DNA of 22,739 nucleotides from JBBQIY01 sp964553035 (GTDB taxonomy: Bacteria > Verrucomicrobiota > Kiritimatiellia > RFP12 > UBA3636). The position numbers and the translations under genes are program-made. Below are positions 1 through 7,521 of this stretch, one piece after another. The stretch covers positions 1 to 22,739 of the forward strand of contig CAZKJH010000056.1 of the NCBI GenBank assembly GCA_964553035.1. The letters are read 5' to 3'. Positions within the stretch are counted from its first letter, which is position 1. Each line of letters starts with the position of its first letter. The notes below the pieces were generated by a model. That model was given only the letters and a program-made list of their open reading frames with translations. It searched no databases and had not been told where the DNA came from.

Positions 1-41
1 AACGAGACAAAGAGAAACTCATCATCTCAACAGAAAGATGT

Positions 42-73
42 GGGTAATTGAAAGGGTCACTGACCGATTACCC
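42..73. repeat. nested inverted repeat downstream of the left-edge gene
   Basis: Outer arms GGGTAAT (42-48) and ATTACCC (67-73) enclose inner arms GGTC (55-58) and GACC (62-65) with a 3-base loop. On the minus strand this would form a compact hairpin about 105 bases past the last minus-strand stop. No U-tract follows it, so it is not a clear intrinsic terminator. It could be a Rho-type 3' end, an RNA stabiliser or chance. I see no gene in 1-178. Confidence 0.3.
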
Positions 74-178
74 TCATCCCGTATTGTAATCTCGACATTT
101 TCTTCAAGATTACAGCATCAGTGCCTGTGGCAAAGTGAACACTCTGCCAATAAATTCTGAAGCGTTGATCTGCTTTTT

Positions 179-376
179 TTACTTCAACTTCTTGACAAAA
201 TTGCTAGCATCTCGCTCGGCAAAACCCAGCTTTTTGTAGAAACCGCGCTGATACGAAACGGTGGATCGAACATTGTTAAGCATCAAAGAATTAACTCGAC
301 TCAGGAAGGCAGCAAGCGAACCCGCGCCGCTCAACTGTACTTCACAAATTTTAATCTCAGGGTCAGTGTCTTTCAC
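179..376 (-). CDS. small hypothetical protein (65 aa), doubtful
   Basis: This short ORF begins at a GTG 8 bases after the stop of the M15 peptidase gene and runs in the same direction. The product is basic at its C-terminal half (YKKLGF and FVKKLK) and has no motif, signal peptide or membrane segment that I recognise. An ATG two bases upstream is in another frame and is followed at once by TGA. No Shine-Dalgarno sequence precedes the GTG. The tight spacing favours a real downstream cistron; the poor start context and short length argue against it. Function unknown. Confidence 0.3.
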   Translation of the reverse strand: MKDTDPEIKICEVQLSGAGSLAAFLSRVNSLMLNNVRSTVSYQRGFYKKLGFAERDASNFVKKLK

Positions 377-384
377 ATCTGTTT

Positions 385-1242
385 TTAGACTGTTTCATTA
401 TACTTTATGCGCTTGAGTGATTCCTGAATCTCTATCTCGATTTCGCTCAGGTCGTTTAGCAACTGAGTGGGGTCTGGGATCGGTAAGACTTGCCCCGTTG
501 ATTGATCCCAGTCTACGGCTCCGTATTGGGCCGGCGCATCGCTTCCCTGAAGGATGCGTTCGTACGCATCTCCGCTGTTGAAGTGCCAAAATTCATACGG
601 GTATTCAATGAATCCAGCGTCGTTCATGATTCCCTTGATTTCTTCACGATTCCGTTTCGCCGTCGCACTGATAAACGGGGACTCCATGGGGGTTAGCTCG
701 CTCATTTCGAGATACGGTCCGCCACGATCGATCTCCTGGCCGGACGTCCGATCCAGCACGGAAATGTCGATCGCGCTGGCTGACATGTGTGTGCCAATCT
801 TTGGCATCTGTGCCGTAAGCGTCACGACCCGCTTGAACATGAACGTTGGATCAGGCGTGCGCCCCTCAAGTTCCCAGAGCACCTTCTTGAGAATCGCATC
901 AAACACCACAGGAATCCTTCCGATGTACTTCTGCATCGTACGATTACGGAAAGCATCCTCCACCTTCAGCACCCAGTCACGTTTGTTCATCTCTTGCGCT
1001 GCCTTGAGGAACCCTTCTATCTGCCCCTGACGCAGCACAAACAGTCGCGGCAATCCCTGAACATGCGGGCTGGTAGAAAAAGCAACCTCCACGTCTGCCT
1101 CGATTGCTGCCGGGCCAAGGAGCACAGGCTTTTCCGCACACTCGACCACCGGATGCTTCATAATACGCATCATCAAATCATAGCCATCGTTCATCTGACT
1201 CGTCCAGTACGCCCGCCGTTTCGTCTCGTCGTAAATCGTCAT
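385..1242 (-). CDS. D-alanyl-D-alanine dipeptidase-like zinc peptidase (M15D, VanX/DdpX family)
   Basis: M15D enzymes are zinc metallopeptidases that split D-Ala-D-Ala and related dipeptides. The zinc-site pattern is visible: H152 and D159 in THMSASAID (family form SxHxxGxAxD, here with Ser for the usual Gly), then E217 and H220 in EFWH. In this family His/Asp/His bind zinc and Glu is the catalytic base. I chose the ATG at 1242 (285 aa) because AGGAGAG lies just upstream; an ATG 33 bases earlier at 1275 has no such site. There is no signal peptide, so the product is probably cytoplasmic, as for VanX. It follows the CapA-like gene with a 136-bp gap holding a strong dyad. The product is longer than VanX (about 200 aa), with extra sequence at both ends including a charged C-terminal helix. 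The physiological substrate is unknown; a peptidoglycan or D-amino-acid peptide role is inferred. Confidence 0.85.
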   Translation of the reverse strand: MTIYDETKRRAYWTSQMNDGYDLMMRIMKHPVVECAEKPVLLGPAAIEADVEVAFSTSPHVQGLPRLFVLRQGQIEGFLKAAQEMNKRDWVLKVEDAFRNRTMQKYIGRIPVVFDAILKKVLWELEGRTPDPTFMFKRVVTLTAQMPKIGTHMSASAIDISVLDRTSGQEIDRGGPYLEMSELTPMESPFISATAKRNREEIKGIMNDAGFIEYPYEFWHFNSGDAYERILQGSDAPAQYGAVDWDQSTGQVLPIPDPTQLLNDLSEIEIEIQESLKRIKYNETV

Positions 1243-1328
1243 TGTTCTCTCCTGAGTTTGTGCCATGACACCCATGGTTATCCACTTGCGGTTGATTACG
1301 GCTCGTTACTCTCTTCTTCACAATATAT

Positions 1329-1372
1329 CCCATATCACCTATTCGAATATGTGATATGGGGTTCACTACCCC
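1329..1372 (-). promoter_or_regulatory. long dyad with competing hairpin between the CapA-like and M15 genes
   Basis: Perfect 10-base arms CCCATATCAC (1329-1338) and GTGATATGGG (1351-1360) flank the inner palindrome TATTCGAATA (1340-1349), so nearly the whole 32-bp block is self-complementary. A second inverted repeat, GGGGT (1358-1362) and ACCCC (1368-1372), shares bases 1358-1360 with the right arm, so the two RNA hairpins cannot form fully at the same time. On the minus strand the small hairpin is transcribed first. No U-run follows the large one. It could be an operator for a dimeric regulator, an RNA switch, or a 3'-end/processing stem separating the two cistrons. Confidence 0.55.
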
Positions 1373-1378
1373 GTCTTA

Positions 1379-2629
1379 TTATTCCGATTCCAGGAAAGCG
1401 GCGGACTGTAAGGCTTCGATTCGTGGCCAATCCGCCTGAGCAGCTTCCAGTCGGTATTCCTCAACGAGGCGCATCACCGTGATTAAAACCTCATGATGCG
1501 CTTCACAGGTCAGCAGATTGCGTAATGACAAAACTTCCTTAACCTGCTGGCTGTCCTGAAAGTCTTTCGGCCAGGGCCAAGTGCCCGAACAGATTGCGTT
1601 GAGAATGTTGCTGCGCTTCGCCGACCAGACTTCAAAAAGGCTTTGCACAGTCTCCGGGTCGGCAATCAGTTCCGAAAGCTCCGATAAGTAGCGTAAAAAA
1701 GCAGTCTGTTGCGTTTCTGGGAAGCACTCGATCCGCCAGGGATCCGGTCGGAAACGATAGGGCAGAATCTCGACAGCCGTCGCGCCCTCGCGGTCGAACG
1801 TGAATTTCGGCAGATAGCCGTTCCACCAGAAAGACTTCGGATTGTAGGGGGCTCGCGGAAAAAAGAAGTTGCCGGGACAATACACGATCGGAGCACCCGC
1901 GTAGACCTCGAGGCCCTGAGGGCAATGCGAATGAATGCAGACCACCGCATGAGCGCCACCGTCGACAAATGCCCGGCAGGTGTTCACCATGCGCGGACTG
2001 GGGACAGGATTTTCTTCGTTGCCGCCGTGCAGGAACACCAGTACGAGATCATTCTCGCCCACGGCGCGACGGATCGCGCGCAAGTTGGCAGGCAGATTCA
2101 GCGGTGCGCCACCGGCTCGTTTCGCTTGTGCGAGGCCGTATTCGTTCTCGGCGATGTTGACAATTCCGATGCGAAACCCAGCACGCTTGATCGATAAGGG
2201 GCGGACAGCTTCTTCCAAGTTGGCGCCTATTCCAACCGTCGCGATGCCAAGCCGCTCCAAGTAATCGCGCGTCTCAAGCGCGGCCGCTGGGCCGTAATCG
2301 CCCGTGTGGTTGTTGGCCAGTAACGCAACGTCGAACCGACCCTGAACTGCAAATGCGGCGCATGCTGAGGGCACCTTGAGGTTCGGCCCACTCTTGTCAA
2401 TCGGCGTCCCGGCATCGCTAAGCACCGTCTCCCATTGGATGATCCGCAGGTCAGCTTGATCCAGAAACGGTGAGACTTCGCGCAGGATTTCGGGTCCGCG
2501 GCCAGTCAGAATATCAGGAACGGCAGTTGCCTCAAACAGTTGAGGGCAGGTGTCGCCAGCCACGACCACTCGAACGGTGGTGCCGCTAGCATCGCGCAGT
2601 TTTAGAAGTCCTTGGTCAATGTTCATCAT
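1379..2629 (-). CDS. CapA-family metallophosphatase-like protein (poly-gamma-glutamate capsule type)
   Basis: CapA/PgsA-type proteins share a calcineurin-like metallophosphatase fold and were named for poly-gamma-glutamate capsule synthesis, though many relatives have unknown roles. Metal-site motifs appear in family order: GDTC (25-28), WETVL (66-70, in place of the usual NLE), ANNHTGDYG (105-113), HGGNE (201-205), HSHCPQG (233-239) and GNFFF (253-257). The ATG at 2629 (416 aa) is preferred because GAGG sits 7 bases upstream; a further in-frame ATG at 2653 lacks a site. No signal peptide or membrane segment is visible, unlike membrane-anchored capsule CapA, so a cytoplasmic hydrolase is likelier. 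It is the first gene before the M15 peptidase. The family is well supported, the substrate is not. Confidence 0.85.
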   Translation of the reverse strand: MMNIDQGLLKLRDASGTTVRVVVAGDTCPQLFEATAVPDILTGRGPEILREVSPFLDQADLRIIQWETVLSDAGTPIDKSGPNLKVPSACAAFAVQGRFDVALLANNHTGDYGPAAALETRDYLERLGIATVGIGANLEEAVRPLSIKRAGFRIGIVNIAENEYGLAQAKRAGGAPLNLPANLRAIRRAVGENDLVLVFLHGGNEENPVPSPRMVNTCRAFVDGGAHAVVCIHSHCPQGLEVYAGAPIVYCPGNFFFPRAPYNPKSFWWNGYLPKFTFDREGATAVEILPYRFRPDPWRIECFPETQQTAFLRYLSELSELIADPETVQSLFEVWSAKRSNILNAICSGTWPWPKDFQDSQQVKEVLSLRNLLTCEAHHEVLITVMRLVEEYRLEAAQADWPRIEALQSAAFLESE

Positions 2630-2654
2630 GGGTTTTCCTCGTTTGAAGGTCATC

Positions 2655-2704
2655 GCTCTCGAAGTTTAAGAGAGCCTATACTTATTCTTCACTTTATAGC
2701 TCAA
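2655..2704 (-). promoter_or_regulatory. predicted promoter with start-site inverted repeat for the CapA-like gene
   Basis: Read on the minus strand, TTGAGC (2704-2699), an 18-base spacer and TATAGG (2680-2675) resemble sigma70 -35/-10 boxes. Right after the -10, GCTCTC (2675-2670) and GAGAGC (2660-2655) form a perfect 6-bp inverted repeat with a 9-base loop over the expected start of transcription. It could be an operator or a 5' hairpin of the transcript. The -10 match is only 4 of 6. Confidence 0.4.
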
Positions 2705-2753
2705 CTGTCGGTTATGTTATCACAGACGGTAGAGGATTACGAGGGGCTTTAGG

Positions 2754-2773
2754 AAAAAACTCGTTTTATCGAG
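2754..2773 (-). terminator. weak intrinsic terminator overlapping the helicase stop codon
   Basis: On the minus strand CTCG, a six-base loop and CGAG are followed directly by six T residues. The stem is only 4 bp, and the stop codon of the DEAD-box gene lies within the loop. It would separate the helicase from the CapA/M15 pair. Confidence 0.4.
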
Positions 2774-4022
2774 CCGCAGGTGCACGTGGCGCGCCGGCTT
2801 TGCCGTACTTGCGCTTGATTCGGGAAGGGCCTGACCAGTTGCGCTGTCCGCCCCTTCCACTCTTTTCGCGACCACGGCCGCCGCTACTGGGGCCGCGCAG
2901 GCACTCTTCGCGGGGAATACCGTTGAATTCAAACTGCATCTTGAGCGTCCGCTCAAATTGTGCGAGCTTGCCATGATCCTCAGGTGCAGCAAATACCATC
3001 GAAACGCCGGACTTACCCGCGCGCGCTGTTCGCCCGCTGCGGTGCGTATACGTCTCGGCATCTTCAGAAATATCGAAATGCACAATGTGCGTTACATCAC
3101 TCACGTCGAGGCCGCGCGAGGCGACGTCGGTTGCAAAAAGGATCTGGATTTCGTGGTTGCGGAACGACTTCATCACGCGGTCGCGTTGCTGTTGCGTCAG
3201 ATCGCCATGCAACGCACCAACAGAATAGCCATGCTCAGCAAAAAGCTTCGCCGTCGTACGTACGTTACTACGCGTCCTGCGGAAGACAAGACCAAAAAAC
3301 TCTGGTGTCTCATCGACGAGCTTACGTAAAGCCGCACCGCGCTCAGTCGGTGCCTTGAAAGTTACGCAGACATGCTTGATGTCTGGCGGCGGCTGATTAT
3401 CGACCACGTTGATCTCAATCGGATTCTCGAGGATGCGGTGTGCACACAACGCCACGCGTTTCTCCATCGTTGCAGAGAACATCCAAGTCGAAGCTGTCTT
3501 CGGCACCGCATCCATGATCTGCTCAAGATCTTCCTGAAAACCCATCTGCAGCATTTCGTCAGCCTCATCGAGCACAACGCCGCGCACGGATGAAAGGTTT
3601 GCTGCGCCGCGATCCATAAGGTCAAGCAAACGTCCCGGCGTTGCCACGAGGATCGACACACCGCGATAGAGCTCCATCATCTGGAATTTAATATTGGCAC
3701 CGCCGTAGACAGAAAGAACCCTTACATCCTTCATGAACTTCGAATAGTTACGAAGGTCCGACGAAATCTGCATACAAAGCTCGCGCGTCGGACTGAGAAT
3801 AAGAAACTGAGGGTAGCGCCCTTTGGGTGTTACCATGTTGAGCATGGGAAACCCGAAGGCTGCTGTCTTTCCGGATCCGGTGCTAGCCAACGCTAGACAG
3901 TCACGATCCCCACAAATAAGCAGGGGAATCATTTGGGATTGGATCGGCATTGGGGTTTGGAAACCCAGCGCCTCGATGGCGCGCAAAAGTTCGGGCTTGA
4001 GGCCCATTTTACTGAAACTCAT
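2766..4022 (-). CDS. DEAD-box ATP-dependent RNA helicase (RhlE/DeaD-like)
   Basis: This is a cytoplasmic ATPase that unwinds or remodels RNA duplexes. Both RecA-like domains are complete: Q motif FQTPMPIQ (21-28), motif I ASTGSGKT (46-53), Ia PTREL (78-82), Ib TPGR (128-131), II DEAD (152-155), III SAT (183-185), V TDVASRGLD (298-306) and VI HRSGRTAR (327-334). Residues from about 370 to 418 form a basic Arg/Gly/Ser/Pro-rich tail, the usual flexible RNA-binding extension. No DbpA-type or CsdA-type C-terminal domain is visible, so I do not assign a specific gene name. The ATG at 4022 has GAGAAA about 9 bases upstream. A 227-bp structured stretch precedes it, which fits the long leaders seen on some cold-inducible helicase genes, but that regulation is inference. 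Confidence 0.95.
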   Translation of the reverse strand: MSFSKMGLKPELLRAIEALGFQTPMPIQSQMIPLLICGDRDCLALASTGSGKTAAFGFPMLNMVTPKGRYPQFLILSPTRELCMQISSDLRNYSKFMKDVRVLSVYGGANIKFQMMELYRGVSILVATPGRLLDLMDRGAANLSSVRGVVLDEADEMLQMGFQEDLEQIMDAVPKTASTWMFSATMEKRVALCAHRILENPIEINVVDNQPPPDIKHVCVTFKAPTERGAALRKLVDETPEFFGLVFRRTRSNVRTTAKLFAEHGYSVGALHGDLTQQQRDRVMKSFRNHEIQILFATDVASRGLDVSDVTHIVHFDISEDAETYTHRSGRTARAGKSGVSMVFAAPEDHGKLAQFERTLKMQFEFNGIPREECLRGPSSGGRGREKSGRGGQRNWSGPSRIKRKYGKAGAPRAPAAR

Positions 4023-4249
4023 GATAACGTATTTCTCGTGGGGTATTTACACTCGCAACCAACTTAGGTTGGAGGCAGCCCCTTCTGAAATTACGCATCT
4101 GGAGCTAAAGGGGCGCATAGGATGACAGATTCACCCTAAAAAAGCAAGTGGTTTTTTTCATTCTAAAAAGGGTGACCTTGACTTGGCAAACTAATCGCGC
4201 GTCCTATGAAGTGGGAAGGGCGCGGTTAGTTTGCGAATCGTCCATTTTT
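4023..4249 (-). other. intergenic stretch with three inverted repeats (3' end of EPS operon and helicase leader)
   Basis: No gene is visible here. On the minus strand the first element after the amidotransferase stop is a near-perfect 15-bp inverted repeat at 4186-4200 and 4220-4234 (GCAAACTAATCGCGC and its complement with one G-U-type mismatch, 19-base loop). Next come 7-bp arms TCACCCT (4131-4137) and AGGGTGA (4169-4175), bordered by A/T runs. Last come arms GCCCCTT (4078-4084) and AAGGGGC (4108-4114), inside the likely helicase leader. The first probably marks the 3' end of the EPS transcript, although a run of U does not directly follow. The others may structure the helicase 5' leader. 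No clear promoter was found. Confidence 0.5.
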
Positions 4250-6169
4250 CTATCGTCTAGCGTCGATGAATTCGCGCATGTCACTGGTCGAGGAGTCCTC
4301 GAAACACATACGGTACCAGATTTCCAAGTTCATGAGAATCCACAGCCGGAAGTTATGATCCGCTTTTCCGCTGATGTGCTCAGAGGTGAGTCTGTCAATC
4401 TCCTCTTGACGGAAAATTCCCAGAGCCACAAAACGAGACTCACGAAAAAGCTCCGTCATGAACTTGGCGAGGTCGGTCCGCAACCATCGTGCAATCGGGA
4501 AACCGAAACCCTGTTTTGGCCTATCGATGAGTGCCTGCGGCATATACCGTGACGCGACTTGGCGCAGAATATATTTGAGCGTTTTGCCGTGAAGCTTCAT
4601 GTTGCAGGGAAGCGAGGCGGCAAATTCGGTAATTTTATAATCGATCAGTGGCGGACGAATTTCAATTGAATGCGCCATGCTCATGCGATCAGAGATCGCA
4701 AGCAGATGATCCGGTATCCGGGTCATCAAATCAGTATAGAGCATCTTGTCGAGAAGTTCTGACGCCGTGCCGTCATTAAAAAAACCGAGAATCTTGCCCA
4801 CGGAATCGCTATCGACGATCCTCGCCTTCGCCTCGGTCGTAAACAGCGCCTGCTTTCCTTCGTCAGTGAACCGTAAGAAACTCATGCTCCGAGCATAGCG
4901 CTCGCCGGCATTGTAGAACGACATATCATTCAACCATTTCAGCTTCGATGCCATGCTCTTGTAGCCGAAGGATTCGGGAACGAGATTGAAAAGCTTGCCG
5001 AATACGTGACGCCTCAATCCTGCCGGAACGAGGGAATAGAGACCCGCAAGACGCTGCCCAACAAATCGATCATAGCCAGCGAAGTTCTCATCACCACCAT
5101 CGCCACTGAGGACCACCTTCACGTCCTTGGCTGCAACCTGCGAAACAAGGTAGACACCGACACCGAACGGATCTGCTGGCTCATCCATGTGGTAAATCAT
5201 CTCTGGAATCTTATGGATGATATCTGCTTCGACGACCTCCTCGCGCGCAATGAGATTGTATTGCGAAGAAATCATCCGTGCCCACGGCAGTTCATTGATA
5301 TCCTGTTCTTTGACGCCGATAGAGAAGGCATGAAACGGCTTGCCGATGATCTTCGCCATCATGGCGGTGATCAGGCTGGAGTCGATGCCACCGCTGAGGA
5401 ACGAGCCCACAGGAACATCGCTGAGCAGATGCATGCGAACCGAGTCCATCAGCAGGTGATCGAGTTCATCGGTCAACTCGCGGTCGGTGCCGGAGATCTT
5501 GTTCTTGAAGGAATCGAGGTGCCAATACTGGCGAACAGTAACGGCTCCATTTTCAAACACCGCGCAATGCCCGGCCTGAAGCTTGATCACACCTTCAAAA
5601 AGCGATTTGCCATCAGGCAAATAGCGCAGCGACATGTAATGCCAGAGTCCCTCAAGATCGGGCTTACGTTCGATCAATCCGGTCGAAAGTACGGATTTGA
5701 CTTCGGAAGCAAAGGCCAATTCGCCGTTTCGGACTGCATAGTAGAGTGGTTTCTGCCCCATCTGGTCGCGCCCCATGAGCAAGCGCTTTCGATCAGCATC
5801 CCAGAGCGCGAATGCAAACATACCACGGAGTTTGCCAATGCACGCATCGCCCATCTCCTCGTAGAGGTGGAGAATGACCTCCACATCAGTTGCGGTGGAA
5901 AAGATATGCCCTCGTGATTTCAGGTCTTCACGGATTTCTGGGCTATTGTAGATCTCGCCATTGCAGACAAGGGCTACACGCCCCGACTCGTTGAAAAGGG
6001 GCTGGCGTCCACCCGAGAGGTCGATAATGCTCAGTCGGCGTTGGCCAATAGCCATCCCCTCACTTTCAAGAAACCCATCGTCGTCCGGGCCGCGATAAGC
6101 CATCAGATCGCACATCCGCTGAACCTTCGACCTGGCATTTGCCCCAAAGAAACCTGCTATTCCACACAT
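4250..6169 (-). CDS. asnB: asparagine-synthetase-type glutamine amidotransferase, exopolysaccharide-associated
   Basis: Class-II glutamine-hydrolysing amidotransferases release ammonia from glutamine at an N-terminal Cys and transfer it to a carboxylate activated by ATP. The mature N-terminal Cys is C2 (MCGIAGF). RGPDDDG (26-32), with Tyr25 where most AsnB proteins have His, and NGEIYN (70-75) mark the glutaminase domain. The synthetase domain has the pyrophosphate loop SGGIDSS (259-265) and SGDGGDE (355-361). At 639 aa it matches the long form found in exosortase-linked EPS loci (the family annotated as exosortase A system-associated amidotransferase), longer than E. coli AsnB (554 aa). It is the last gene of the EPS operon, 20 bases after the preceding cistron, which favours modification of a sugar or peptide carboxylate in the polymer over housekeeping asparagine synthesis. 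The acceptor is inferred, not shown. Confidence 0.9.
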   Translation of the reverse strand: MCGIAGFFGANARSKVQRMCDLMAYRGPDDDGFLESEGMAIGQRRLSIIDLSGGRQPLFNESGRVALVCNGEIYNSPEIREDLKSRGHIFSTATDVEVILHLYEEMGDACIGKLRGMFAFALWDADRKRLLMGRDQMGQKPLYYAVRNGELAFASEVKSVLSTGLIERKPDLEGLWHYMSLRYLPDGKSLFEGVIKLQAGHCAVFENGAVTVRQYWHLDSFKNKISGTDRELTDELDHLLMDSVRMHLLSDVPVGSFLSGGIDSSLITAMMAKIIGKPFHAFSIGVKEQDINELPWARMISSQYNLIAREEVVEADIIHKIPEMIYHMDEPADPFGVGVYLVSQVAAKDVKVVLSGDGGDENFAGYDRFVGQRLAGLYSLVPAGLRRHVFGKLFNLVPESFGYKSMASKLKWLNDMSFYNAGERYARSMSFLRFTDEGKQALFTTEAKARIVDSDSVGKILGFFNDGTASELLDKMLYTDLMTRIPDHLLAISDRMSMAHSIEIRPPLIDYKITEFAASLPCNMKLHGKTLKYILRQVASRYMPQALIDRPKQGFGFPIARWLRTDLAKFMTELFRESRFVALGIFRQEEIDRLTSEHISGKADHNFRLWILMNLEIWYRMCFEDSSTSDMREFIDARR

Positions 6170-6189
6170 AAAGTTGGTCCCAGCTCTAG

Positions 6190-6816
6190 CTATTTTTGCC
6201 CCATGCCCTTCTTAAGCTGCCGAAGCGTTGTCCTGATTTCGGCATCGGACACAAACGGCAACTCCGCAACCGCCGCTTTCATATCGTCGATTTTGGACGA
6301 CCGCAGATAGAGTCTGGCCATAAAATTGTGATTTTCTGAGCTCCAAAACTCTCGATTTAAAACCTCGTCGCGCCAGTAGGTGATCGCCTCGGAAGGTCTA
6401 CCGTCCTCCGCCATGATGAGAGCGTAAAGCATTCGTCCTTCCGCCTCATACGGATTGATCGCCACCGAAAGCTTTGAAAAATAGATTGCGCGGGTGAGAT
6501 GGAATCTAAAGTCCGCTGAATTTTGGGCTGCATTTGCATCCGAAAGCGCACATTTCGCGGCGTAAGTCGGAAAGTAGTAGTTTTTCGGATACAACGAATA
6601 GGCCCGATAGGCCCGGGCCCCCACTTCAAGTCCCTCAGTCGTGCTAGGCTCCTCGCATTCAAGGTTTAGGAATAGGCCATACTTCGTCTTCAGATAGAGA
6701 CGCTGTGCAACAGAGGCTTTGACGCCGTATAGGGTGCCGAAGGCACCGGCAACGATGAGCAGGCAGGATATGACCATCCTGAATCTTCTTCTAAACAACG
6801 GAGAGAATGTCGTCAT
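6190..6816 (-). CDS. membrane-anchored helical-repeat (TPR-like) protein of the EPS operon
   Basis: The 208-residue product has a basic N-terminus (RRRFR, 9-13) followed by one hydrophobic segment at about 14-31, consistent with a single-pass inner-membrane anchor and a periplasmic body. The rest is helical, with repeat-like stretches such as ARAYRAYSLYPKNYYF and YFSKLSVAINPYEAEGRMLYAL, which resemble tetratricopeptide units and the tail of some O-antigen ligase/polymerase-like proteins. There is no catalytic motif. It lies between the Wza-like lipoprotein and the amidotransferase in one transcription unit with gaps of 20-27 bases. A scaffold or assembly role in EPS export is likely from context; the gene family is not recognised with confidence. 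Confidence 0.8.
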   Translation of the reverse strand: MTTFSPLFRRRFRMVISCLLIVAGAFGTLYGVKASVAQRLYLKTKYGLFLNLECEEPSTTEGLEVGARAYRAYSLYPKNYYFPTYAAKCALSDANAAQNSADFRFHLTRAIYFSKLSVAINPYEAEGRMLYALIMAEDGRPSEAITYWRDEVLNREFWSSENHNFMARLYLRSSKIDDMKAAVAELPFVSDAEIRTTLRQLKKGMGQK

Positions 6817-6843
6817 TGATAGATACTCCCGTCGACAAAGCGG

Positions 6844-7497
6844 CTAAAGCCAGCCCTCGAGAACCTCAATCATGTCACCCGGCACCAGAGGCGGGTCCTT
6901 TATCTTCCCCGTCTTGATCTTCCGGATGTCATACTTTTCCGCTACCCCGTTCCTGACTAGCTTGACTTTGTTTCCTGCAAAATCCGTGATGTCACCGGCG
7001 GCAATGATGGCCTGCCAAAGGGTGATTCCGTCGCGAAATTCAAAGCTTCCCTTTTTGGCAACCGCTCCCGTAATGAAATACTGTTTTTCCTGGATCGTGT
7101 TCAAGCAGACCAACGTGACATCGGGCGATGTAAAAAAACCATTGGAGATGTAGGCTGCACGAATCGCCTTCTCTGCCTCAGATGTCGTCAACTGCCCTAC
7201 CCTGAACTCTCCAATATGCGGAAGGGTGATATTGCCGTAAGAGTCAATGATGTCGGAGATTTCAAGCGGCGCGGCACCACCGGCTCTCACGCTGCCGGTC
7301 ACGGAATCATCCTGTCGGAGCGGACGAGAACTGGAAAGCCCCCCTTGAGGAGCCACGCTAACAGGGAGCTGGGGTGCCCACGAATCCGGATTCATATTCG
7401 GCGAAGGAAAAAGAAATTCGCCAACCATAGCACATCCGGAAAGCCATGAGGACGACAAAACGAGAAGAGCCAAGTGGCGATTAAACTGAAGCTTCAT
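6844..7497 (-). CDS. short polysaccharide export lipoprotein (OPX/Wza-like, Poly_export plus SLBB)
   Basis: OPX proteins form the periplasmic/outer-membrane conduit for capsule or EPS. A signal peptide ends in lipobox LSGC, with C22 as the lipidated residue, and D37-free surroundings do not suggest inner-membrane retention. Residues about 77-131 carry the C-terminal half of a Poly_export domain (GNITLPHIGEFRVGQLT), and about 135-180 one SLBB-like segment (YFITGAVAKKGSFEF). It ends at PGDMIEVLEGWL. At 217 aa it is far shorter than Wza (about 380 aa). It lacks the usual opening of Poly_export, a second SLBB repeat and the C-terminal membrane helix that forms the Wza pore. It sits 24 bases after the Wzc-like gene, in an operon that also encodes a beta-barrel. 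Confidence 0.88.
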   Translation of the reverse strand: MKLQFNRHLALLVLSSSWLSGCAMVGEFLFPSPNMNPDSWAPQLPVSVAPQGGLSSSRPLRQDDSVTGSVRAGGAAPLEISDIIDSYGNITLPHIGEFRVGQLTTSEAEKAIRAAYISNGFFTSPDVTLVCLNTIQEKQYFITGAVAKKGSFEFRDGITLWQAIIAAGDITDFAGNKVKLVRNGVAEKYDIRKIKTGKIKDPPLVPGDMIEVLEGWL

Positions 7498-7521
7498 GAT
7501 TAAAAATTTCCTTGCGATGCA

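Noticed and set aside
1243..1275. Upstream ATG for the M15 peptidase
   Set aside because: AGGAGAG lies inside this stretch and points to the ATG at 1242; the upstream start has no ribosome site.
2630..2653. Upstream ATG for the CapA-like protein
   Set aside because: GAGG is 7 bases before the ATG at 2629 and lies within the extension.
5006..5917. Long plus-strand open frame (303 codons) opposite the amidotransferase gene
   Set aside because: It is antisense to a gene with full catalytic motifs, has no recognisable domain, and arises from codon bias of the real gene. The same holds for open frames at 787-1482 and 8723-9523.
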